6,245 nt of DNA from Deltaproteobacteria bacterium RBG_16_54_18 (GTDB taxonomy: Bacteria; Desulfobacterota; B13-G15; RBG-16-54-18), in the NCBI GenBank assembly GCA_001797935.1, contig MGQT01000029.1, positions 534-6,778 of the forward strand, in the 5' to 3' direction. Shown in pieces: positions 1 through 5,136 of the stretch (its first letter is position 1; every line of letters begins with the position of its first letter). The notes beneath the pieces were generated by a model that saw only the letters and a list, made by a program, of their open reading frames with translations, had not been told where the DNA came from and searched no databases. Both the position numbers and the translations under genes were made by a program.

Positions 1-110
1 ACCCCTTGGCCAGGGGACTGAGGGGGATTTTAACAACATCACGAGGGTGTATTGGGTAATGCTCAGTCATAGTTAGATAGCATACAAAATAGACCAACCA
101 AAACTCCAGC
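1..110. other. Non-coding left edge with G/C-run hairpin, possible dispersed repeat
   Basis: No secure gene lies here. Bases 2-16 can form a hairpin (CCCCT with AGGGG), followed by a second G-run and ATTTTAA up to about base 32. On the minus strand this reads TTAAAATCCCCCTCAGTCCC, a style I recognise from repeats scattered through intergenic DNA of deltaproteobacteria and related genomes. The window cuts it at the left. A minus-strand frame open from ATG at 70-68 to the edge covers the same bases. It has no ribosome site, so I do not call it a gene. No clear intrinsic terminator for comF is visible. Confidence 0.4.
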
Positions 111-836
111 TTACAATGCCCGGGCCACGGTCAGTACCGCCACCTGTTTTGCACCTGCCTTGAGCAGGGCGCGGGAGCACTCGTTGACCGTGGCGCCCGT
201 AGTATAGACATCATCCACCAGGACGACCCCCTTCCCCTTGATCGCCTCTTCATCCTTCACCTGGAAAACTCCCTTGAGGTTTTTCGCGCGTTCTCTTTTC
301 TTTAAGGAAATTTGCACCGGCGTCTCCTTGATCTTTGCGAGGGCCCGCTCCTGATAGGGAATGCCGGTCCGCCTGCTCAACTCCTTTACCAAGAGGAGGG
401 CCTGGTTAAACCCCCGCTCCCGCAGCCGGCGGATGTGCAGCGGGACCGGGACCAGGACATCCACCCGCAGCTCCCGGCGCATGCCCTTAAGCACGGGCTC
501 AAGCAGATCTCCCAAGACCTGCTTGAGGGGAAATACCCCTTGGTATTTGAATCGATGGATCGCCTCTCTGAGCGTCCCCTCATACAAGGCGCAGGTGCGA
601 TGGAGGGCAAAATACCTGCGCTCTTTCAGGCAGGCGGCGCACAAGTGCGCCTTCCCCCCCGGATAAGGGAGACCGCAACGCGGACAAAGAGGGGGGTGTA
701 CGAATCGAATTGCCTTACGGCAGGCAGTACAGATGACGCGGTCTTTACCCTGGCCGTCAAAGAGCGATTGGCAGACAGGGCATACCGGCGGGAAAATAAG
801 GTCCAGAAACCGGTGAAGGGTCCGTGCAGGCCACAC
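111..836 (-). CDS. comF: ComF family protein (phosphoribosyltransferase-like, double zinc ribbon)
   Basis: ComF proteins are needed for DNA uptake in naturally competent bacteria, but the family is widespread in species not known to be competent and its biochemical task is unsettled. The 241-residue protein has normal length. Four CxxC pairs form an N-terminal double zinc-ribbon: 19/22, 36/39, 51/54 and 66/69. A phosphoribosyltransferase type I domain follows with FKYQG (96-100), PVPLH (130-134), RERGFNQA (139-146) and the PRPP-binding loop VVLVDDVYTTGAT (204-216), all intact. The GTG start follows the TAG stop of the preceding gene with no base between them; only a weak GGGA lies upstream, so translation probably depends on coupling. 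No other competence genes are in the window. Confidence 0.93.
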   Translation of the reverse strand: MWPARTLHRFLDLIFPPVCPVCQSLFDGQGKDRVICTACRKAIRFVHPPLCPRCGLPYPGGKAHLCAACLKERRYFALHRTCALYEGTLREAIHRFKYQGVFPLKQVLGDLLEPVLKGMRRELRVDVLVPVPLHIRRLRERGFNQALLLVKELSRRTGIPYQERALAKIKETPVQISLKKRERAKNLKGVFQVKDEEAIKGKGVVLVDDVYTTGATVNECSRALLKAGAKQVAVLTVARAL

Positions 837-2183
837 CTAGAAGTCCCAGGCCATCAGCTGCGACGGAAGCGGCCCCAGGGGCGCCTTGATCGCTTCCTCC
901 CCCGGTATGCTAAAGGTACCCCATTGGCCGCACTGCGGGCAGTGGGGCTGCCACTTTTTCACTTCGTATTGGCAGGCGGTACAGCGGTAGGGGGTAGCCG
1001 CACCCTCCTCGAGCCGCAGTCCCTCGCGGTATTGCAGCGCGGCCTGCGCATGCTCCCCCCGATGGGAGTAGACCTCCGCCAGCAGATAGTGATACGAGGG
1101 GTTCTCGGAGAAATTCGGCTCCATCTCCTGTAACTTCTCCAGGGCGTCATCAATCATCTCGAGCCGCAGGCAGAGCCGGGCATAGAAGAAGGGGATAATG
1201 ATGTTGTCGGGATTTTTTTGCATCGCGTCGAGGTAGACGTTGATGATGGCCCGCGGGTGCTCTTCCGCAATATAGAGGTCCTCCAATTTGCTTAAAAAGA
1301 TCATCTCGCGGCTCTTGGCAAACCCGCGTTGCCACACGCTGATGGCGTCTTTCACCTTGCCGGTTTGTCTGAACAGATCGCCCAACAAGACCTGCGCCGG
1401 GATAAACGAGGCGTTTTCCTTGAGGATTTCTTTGACCTCTTTTATCGCCTTCCCTGCCTCACCCTGCTCGGACGTCACGCGGGCGCGCTCGTATTGGAGC
1501 CCCTGCTGGAGCCTCTTCTCCTGTTCGATCTCGCCTTTGGGGCTCAACTTGATGATCCTCTTCTGCAGCCGCAGGGCGTCATCCCATTCCCGTTCTTCAC
1601 TATGAATATCGCGCAATTCTCTGAGGGCCTCCCGGTTGTTCGGGTTAAAGGCGACGATCTCTTTAAAGATCCTCACGGCGCCGCCATAATCCTGCGAGGC
1701 CTTGTAGACGCGGGCCTCCATGAAGAGTATCTCCAGCTGATCCGTTTTTAAGAGGCGCGCCTTTTCCAGCGTGTCGATGGCCTTCTTGAACTTTTCGCCT
1801 TTTTGATAAATCTCGGCGAGCTTGATATACGCATTGGGGTCGTCGGTCCTTTTCTTCAGGTACGTCTGTATCTGCTTTTCGGCCTTGGCAAGGTCGTTCT
1901 TGAACAGGGCGTCGGTTGCCGAATATAAAATATCGCGCAACTGCTCACGCTCCCGTTTTTCCTTGCGCGTCCGCAACGCCCGTTTGAGGTCGCGGAGAGA
2001 ATAAACGAAGAAGATCAATACCGAGCCGATGAGGAACGAGCCGACGAGCAGGACGGAAAGAGAAGTGTCGACGTAACTATCCGTGAAATATTGAAACGTC
2101 ACCTCCATAGGGTTGAGGCTATAGAGGTAGAAGAAAAACACCATAAACATGATGATGGAGAGAAAAGATATCCTGATAAACAT
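837..2183 (-). CDS. LapA-LapB fusion: membrane-anchored TPR protein with rubredoxin-like zinc domain
   Basis: I read this 448-residue protein as a LapA (DUF1049) domain fused to a LapB (YciM) module. Hydrophobic helices at about 4-22 and 41-63 flank a short loop with the LapA-like NPMEVTFQY (24-32). A very basic stretch follows (64-82), which would keep the remainder in the cytoplasm. Roughly nine TPR-like helix pairs fill 84-396, with an irregular one near 220-257. A zinc knuckle follows, CTAC at 401-404 and CPQC at 415-418, in the context YRCTACQYEVKKWQPHCPQC, closely like the C-terminal rubredoxin-like domain of LapB. A 24-residue tail ends the protein. In E. coli, LapB delivers LpxC to the FtsH protease and so limits lipopolysaccharide synthesis, and lapA and lapB are separate adjacent genes. 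A similar role here is inference. The gene lies 13 nt after rlmH and abuts comF. Confidence 0.85.
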   Translation of the reverse strand: MFIRISFLSIIMFMVFFFYLYSLNPMEVTFQYFTDSYVDTSLSVLLVGSFLIGSVLIFFVYSLRDLKRALRTRKEKREREQLRDILYSATDALFKNDLAKAEKQIQTYLKKRTDDPNAYIKLAEIYQKGEKFKKAIDTLEKARLLKTDQLEILFMEARVYKASQDYGGAVRIFKEIVAFNPNNREALRELRDIHSEEREWDDALRLQKRIIKLSPKGEIEQEKRLQQGLQYERARVTSEQGEAGKAIKEVKEILKENASFIPAQVLLGDLFRQTGKVKDAISVWQRGFAKSREMIFLSKLEDLYIAEEHPRAIINVYLDAMQKNPDNIIIPFFYARLCLRLEMIDDALEKLQEMEPNFSENPSYHYLLAEVYSHRGEHAQAALQYREGLRLEEGAATPYRCTACQYEVKKWQPHCPQCGQWGTFSIPGEEAIKAPLGPLPSQLMAWDF

Positions 2184-2189
2184 GATACG

Positions 2190-2195
2190 TCCCCC
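2190..2195 (-). promoter_or_regulatory. Ribosome-binding site of the lapA-lapB fusion gene
   Basis: GGGGGA, directly after the rlmH stop, stands six bases before the ATG at 2183. It supports the start that gives the complete first membrane helix, and shows that this gene is translated as the next cistron of the rsfS-rlmH unit. Confidence 0.6.
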
Positions 2196-2196
2196 T

Positions 2197-2628
2197 TTAT
2201 CGGTGATACGGTCGGTTGTTGATGATGGAGAGGGCGCGATAGACCTGCTCTACGAGCACAAGCCTCGCCAACTGGTGGCTGAAGGTCAACGGCGACAGGG
2301 AACAGATAGCGTCGCATCGCTCCCTCCACCCCGGCGCAAAACCGTCGGCGCCCCCGATTAAAAAAACAACCTCTTTTGTCCCGCGCTCCATGAGCTTGTG
2401 GAGAAAACCCGCAAAGGCCTTCGATGTAAAACTCTTTCCCCCCTCCGCGAGGCCGATGAGATAACTGCCCCGGGGGCGCGCGTCGAGAAACCGGACTATT
2501 GCTCCTTCCTTTTTCGCCGGATGTATCTCGGCGCTCAAGGATTTTCGTATACGGCTCACATACTCATCAATGCCTTTTTGGAAGAGACCGGCCTTTTCCT
2601 TTCCTCCGAAGAGAAATGTAACCTTCAA
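2197..2628 (-). CDS. rlmH: 23S rRNA (pseudouridine-1915-N3)-methyltransferase RlmH
   Basis: RlmH is a SPOUT-class methyltransferase. It uses S-adenosylmethionine to methylate the pseudouridine at position 1915 (E. coli numbering) in helix 69 of 23S rRNA, acting late, on assembled ribosomes. The protein has 143 residues, a little shorter than the 155 of E. coli. The knotted cofactor-binding region is clear: FLIGGADGF (89-97), LSPLTFSHQLAR (111-122), and EQVYRALSIINNRPYHR (127-143), which ends at the stop as the family usually does. The start is TTG, overlapping the rsfS stop by four bases. The stop TAA is followed by AGGGGG, which serves the next gene. Pairing with rsfS places two 50S-acting proteins side by side. 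Confidence 0.95.
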   Translation of the reverse strand: MKVTFLFGGKEKAGLFQKGIDEYVSRIRKSLSAEIHPAKKEGAIVRFLDARPRGSYLIGLAEGGKSFTSKAFAGFLHKLMERGTKEVVFLIGGADGFAPGWRERCDAICSLSPLTFSHQLARLVLVEQVYRALSIINNRPYHR

Positions 2629-3008
2629 CCTTTTCCCTCTGATGCCTCGATCCTCGGGACATCTATCTGCGCAGCCTCTCTCCAGAGGCCTTCGAGATCA
2701 TAATGGAGCCGCACCTGGTCATAAAAGATGTGGATGACCACATCGGCATAATCCATGAGGATCCACCTTCCCTGCTGCATCCCTTCCTCACCCAAGGGGC
2801 GGATCCCTTTCTCACGCATTCTCTCGTCAATAAACTGTGCAATTGCCTGCACCTGCCGATCGGAACGACCGCTGCAGATGACGAAATAGTCGGTGACGGC
2901 AGAGACCTTCTTCAGTTCCAAGATGATTATATTAAAGGCCTTTTTCTCCAGGGCGGCGCGCGCACAGAATAGCGATTTTTCTTTGGCGTCTTTAAAGGCC
3001 TCTGTCAT
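2625..3008 (-). CDS. rsfS: Ribosome silencing factor RsfS (Iojap/YbeB family)
   Basis: RsfS binds protein L14 (uL14) on the large ribosomal subunit and blocks joining to the 30S subunit, lowering translation when nutrients are short. The 127-residue protein has normal length. Family features are DYFVICSG (40-47), a Q-rich helix after it, the GRWILMDYADVVIHIF segment (80-95) with Trp82, Asp86 and Tyr87, and the C-terminal YDLEGLW (103-109). The ATG start is preceded by GGGGG at short spacing. The stop TGA overlaps the TTG start of rlmH (TTGA), indicating translational coupling. Unlike the closely packed downstream genes, it is separated from nadD by 210 bp that hold a likely promoter, so it probably heads its own operon. 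Adjacency to nadD and rlmH is common in bacteria. Confidence 0.95.
   Translation of the reverse strand: MTEAFKDAKEKSLFCARAALEKKAFNIIILELKKVSAVTDYFVICSGRSDRQVQAIAQFIDERMREKGIRPLGEEGMQQGRWILMDYADVVIHIFYDQVRLHYDLEGLWREAAQIDVPRIEASEGKG
2635..2640 (-). promoter_or_regulatory. Ribosome-binding site that fixes the TTG start of rlmH
   Basis: AGAGGG lies within the last codons of rsfS, six bases before TTG at 2628-2626. That TTG gives the expected RlmH N-terminus (KVTFLFGGK), and no ATG or GTG is available nearby. The well-placed site therefore supports initiation at TTG, coupled to termination of rsfS. Confidence 0.6.
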
Positions 3009-3182
3009 CTGCCCCCACGCATATTTGTATTACAACCCGCCGCCGTTCGCGCGCCCAGCGATCCGTGTCTTTCCGTCACCGCAGCTTCAGCCGTGACTCC
3101 TTTCGGTCTTGCTCCCCTCACCGCGTGCCCTCGTGAAGAGGACTAAAACTTCTTGTAGCCGGTCATGCGCTGCACGCATCAA
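3009..3182 (-). other. GC-rich structured 5' leader of rsfS, of unknown class
   Basis: Between the predicted promoter and the rsfS ATG lie 174 nt without a convincing gene. In transcript sense they contain several possible hairpins. ATGCG/CGCAT lies at 3179-3165 with a 5-nt loop. CTCTTCAC (3140-3133) can pair with GTGAGGGG (3121-3114). A shorter stem, CCTC/GAGG, competes with the second one. GTCACGGC (3097-3090) can pair with GCT (3085-3083) and GTGAC (3079-3075) around a TGAA loop. An 11-bp palindrome, TTGTAATACAA, lies at 3035-3025, and the segment ends in GGGGG (3016-3012) as the rsfS ribosome site. I checked by eye for hallmarks of cobalamin, glycine, c-di-GMP and guanidine riboswitches and for tRNA, and recognised none. 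It could be a regulatory leader, a small RNA or simply spacer DNA. Confidence 0.3.
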
Positions 3183-3211
3183 ACTATAGCAAAAGACGAT
3201 GAAAAGATAAA
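3183..3211 (-). promoter_or_regulatory. Predicted sigma-70 promoter for rsfS-rlmH-lapAB-comF
   Basis: Just beyond the nadD stop, the minus strand shows TTTATC (3211-3206), a 17-nt spacer and TATAGT (3188-3183). The -10 box matches TATAAT at five of six positions. The -35 box is weak, at three of six. The element sits in an AT-rich patch between GC-rich genes, which supports promoter function. Transcription would start near 3175-3178, giving a leader of about 170 nt before rsfS. This is a visual prediction only. Confidence 0.45.
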
Positions 3212-3218
3212 GTATATT

Positions 3219-3884
3219 TTACACCTGATAGAGCCTTTTTTGCATGATATATGCCTCCACCGTCGCCGGCACCAGGTAGGTGATGGCCTTCCCCTCCTCG
3301 GTAATCCGTCTGATCTCCGTGGAAGAGATCCTGCAAGGGGTCACGTCGAGGATAAAAACGGCGTGGCCTGACGGGTGACGGAACCGAGCGTGCGTTTCCT
3401 GTTTGAATCCCGCAGAGGCAAAGATGGGTGCTTGCAGAGGATCAAATTCCGGGCGGGAGATCACGATAAAGTCACATAAGGTAAAGAGTTGGGGGTAATC
3501 CTTCCATGTTTCTATCTCACAAAAGGCATCCGCGCCGATGATAAAGAAGAGTTCTTCCCCCTGCGCCAGGGTGCGGCGATAGTAGGAGATGGTCTCGATG
3601 GAGTAAGACCTCCCCTCGCGCCTGATCTCAATATCGGACAGGGTGAAGGCGGGATTGCCGGCAATGGCCAGCTTGACCATCTCCCAGCGGTCGGCAGTGG
3701 CGATGAGGGGATGGGGCACCTTGTGCGGCGGCACGGCGGCCAGGATGAAGATCACCTCGCTGAGGTCAAAGGCCTCCTTGACCTCCTGGGCCGCGCGCAG
3801 GTGTCCCACGTGGATGGGATCAAAGGTCCCCCCAAAAAGTCCGATGCGTCTCGCGCCCCCTTTAGGAGGTCCTGATCTGGCCAT
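3219..3884 (-). CDS. nadD: Nicotinate-nucleotide adenylyltransferase
   Basis: NadD transfers AMP from ATP to nicotinate mononucleotide, giving nicotinate adenine dinucleotide for NAD synthesis. Numbered from the chosen ATG (221 residues), the nucleotidyltransferase signature GGTFDPIHVGH lies at 18-28. PPHK is at 52-55, DRW at 65-67, IGAD at 116-119, SRP at 143-145 and the C-terminal ISSTEIR at 186-192. All are typical of NadD. The start is uncertain. Family members usually begin two or three residues before IGLFGG, but no ATG, GTG or TTG lies that close. The ATG at 3882-3884 is the nearest canonical start. It overlaps proA by 23 nt and adds about 13 residues, with no well-spaced ribosome site. 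A frame open to an ATG at 3944 is less likely because it would overlap proA by 83 nt. Function is certain; only the N-terminus is in doubt. Confidence 0.93.
   Translation of the reverse strand: MARSGPPKGGARRIGLFGGTFDPIHVGHLRAAQEVKEAFDLSEVIFILAAVPPHKVPHPLIATADRWEMVKLAIAGNPAFTLSDIEIRREGRSYSIETISYYRRTLAQGEELFFIIGADAFCEIETWKDYPQLFTLCDFIVISRPEFDPLQAPIFASAGFKQETHARFRHPSGHAVFILDVTPCRISSTEIRRITEEGKAITYLVPATVEAYIMQKRLYQV
3856..3861 (-). promoter_or_regulatory. Possible nadD ribosome-binding site after the proA stop
   Basis: On the minus strand the proA TAA is followed at once by AGGGGG. The same TAA-AGGGGG arrangement occurs at the rlmH/lapAB junction, where a clear ATG follows. Here the expected start zone, just before the IGLFGG segment of NadD, has no canonical start codon. 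In-frame ATC lies 10 nt beyond the G-run. The match may be chance, may serve a non-standard start, or may sit inside the gene if the ATG at 3884 is used. Confidence 0.3.
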
Positions 3885-5121
3885 CCCCGTAGATGATGAA
3901 CTTGGTGGTGGTAAGGTCTTCAACCCCCATGGGGCCGAAGGCATGCAGCTTGGTGGTGCTGATCCCGATCTCCGCCCCGAGCCCCAGCTGGTAGCCGTCG
4001 CTGAACCGGGTGGAGGCGTTCACGAGGACCGTGGAAGAGGCGACCTCGTTGAGAAACCGTTGGGCATGAGCGTAATCCGAGGTAACGATGGCCTCGGTAT
4101 GTTGGGAGCCGTAGCGGCCGATATGCGCAATGGCCTCGCCGATGTCCGCAACCACCTTGATCGCCAGGATCAGGTCGAGGTACTCGGCGTACCAATCCTC
4201 TTCCGTCGCCTCCTTGACCTGCGGAAGGATCTGGCGTGTGCGGGCGCACCCCCGCAACTCCACCCCCGCTCCCTCGAGCTTCTCGGCAATAAGGGGGAGC
4301 ACGGTGGCGGCTGCTTGCTGATGAACGAGGAGAGTCTCCATGGCGTTGCAGACACCCGGCCTCTGAACCTTGGCGTTGTGGCAGATAGCGACTGCCATCC
4401 CCGGCTCGGCCGTGGCGTCGACAAAGACATGGCACACCCCTTTATAGTGCTTGATGACCGGGATACGGGAGTGCTCCACCACAAAGCGGATCAGCCCCTC
4501 CCCGCCGCGTGGGATGATGACATCGATGTATTCATCCAGCGTGAGCATCGCCTCGACGGCCTCCCGCTCTACCAGGGGGATCACCTGCACCGCCGCCGCC
4601 GGAATGCCCGCCTTGCCCATGGCCTCCTGAAGCACGCGCCCCATGGCCCGGTTTGAATGAATTGCCTCGGACCCGCCCCGCAGGATCACGGCGTTGCCCG
4701 CCTTAAGGCACAACCCGGCCGCGTCGGCGGTGACGTTGGGCCTGGCCTCGTAGATCACCCCGATCACCCCCAAAGGAATCCGCATCTTCCCCACCAAAAG
4801 CCCGTTGGGCCTGCGCCACATCCGGGTCACCTCGCCCACCGGATCCGGCAGCAGGGCAACCTGCCGCAACCCCTCGGCGATCCCCGCAATCCCCTCCTCG
4901 GTGAGCGCCAGGCGGTCCACCATGGCCCGGGAGAGCCCCTGCTGTTCGGCATTCGCCAGGTCCTTGCCGTTCTCGGCGAGGAGCAACGCCCCCTGCGCCA
5001 TCAAAGCGTCGGCCATCAGGTGCAGGGCCCGTTCCTTTGCTTCCGATGAGAGCCTCGCCACCTTAAAAGAGGCCTCCCTGGCCTGCTCGGCGATCGTGCG
5101 TATCTCTTTGTTGATGTCCAT
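3862..5121 (-). CDS. proA: Gamma-glutamyl phosphate reductase
   Basis: This enzyme reduces gamma-glutamyl phosphate with NADPH to glutamate-5-semialdehyde, the second step of proline synthesis. It acts directly on the unstable ProB product. The 419-residue protein has the usual length and an aldehyde-dehydrogenase-like fold. Recognisable segments are RIPLGVIGVIYEARPNVT (114-131), AVILRGGSEA (144-153), the catalytic-cysteine motif QRPGVCNAMETLLVH (253-267, Cys258), ASTRFSDGYQLGLGAEIG (369-386) and KLHAFGPMGVEDLTT (391-405). The ATG start sits 15 nt after the proB stop. GGAGG overlapping that stop provides a ribosome site, which suggests coupled translation. The 3' end runs into the nadD reading frame. 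The proline pathway would be completed by proC, which is not in this window. Confidence 0.97.
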   Translation of the reverse strand: MDINKEIRTIAEQAREASFKVARLSSEAKERALHLMADALMAQGALLLAENGKDLANAEQQGLSRAMVDRLALTEEGIAGIAEGLRQVALLPDPVGEVTRMWRRPNGLLVGKMRIPLGVIGVIYEARPNVTADAAGLCLKAGNAVILRGGSEAIHSNRAMGRVLQEAMGKAGIPAAAVQVIPLVEREAVEAMLTLDEYIDVIIPRGGEGLIRFVVEHSRIPVIKHYKGVCHVFVDATAEPGMAVAICHNAKVQRPGVCNAMETLLVHQQAAATVLPLIAEKLEGAGVELRGCARTRQILPQVKEATEEDWYAEYLDLILAIKVVADIGEAIAHIGRYGSQHTEAIVTSDYAHAQRFLNEVASSTVLVNASTRFSDGYQLGLGAEIGISTTKLHAFGPMGVEDLTTTKFIIYGDGQIRTS

Positions 5122-5136
5122 CCTTGTTTCTGCCTC

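Noticed and set aside
1..32. Intrinsic terminator for comF
   Set aside because: In the direction of comF transcription, the hairpin at 2-16 comes after the AT stretch, and no T-run follows it inside the window. In the other direction no gene leads into it.
312..1133. Plus-strand open frame of 273 codons
   Set aside because: It is antisense across comF and the lapA-lapB fusion, with no recognisable motif or ribosome site. It is a shadow of the real genes.
3009..3182. Known riboswitch, tRNA or CRISPR in the nadD-rsfS gap
   Set aside because: No cloverleaf, no repeated spacer units, and no hallmark core sequences of cobalamin, glycine, c-di-GMP or guanidine riboswitches could be seen by eye. 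A covariance search could overturn this.
3885..3944. Longer nadD start at ATG 3944-3942
   Set aside because: It would add a Pro/Ser-rich stretch encoded entirely within proA and unlike NadD N-termini, with no ribosome site upstream.
3643..4656. Plus-strand open frame of 337 codons
   Set aside because: It lies antisense to proA and nadD, which have unmistakable motifs. Its composition is rich in Gly, Asp, His and Leu, typical of the mirror frame of GC-rich coding DNA, and no domain is visible.
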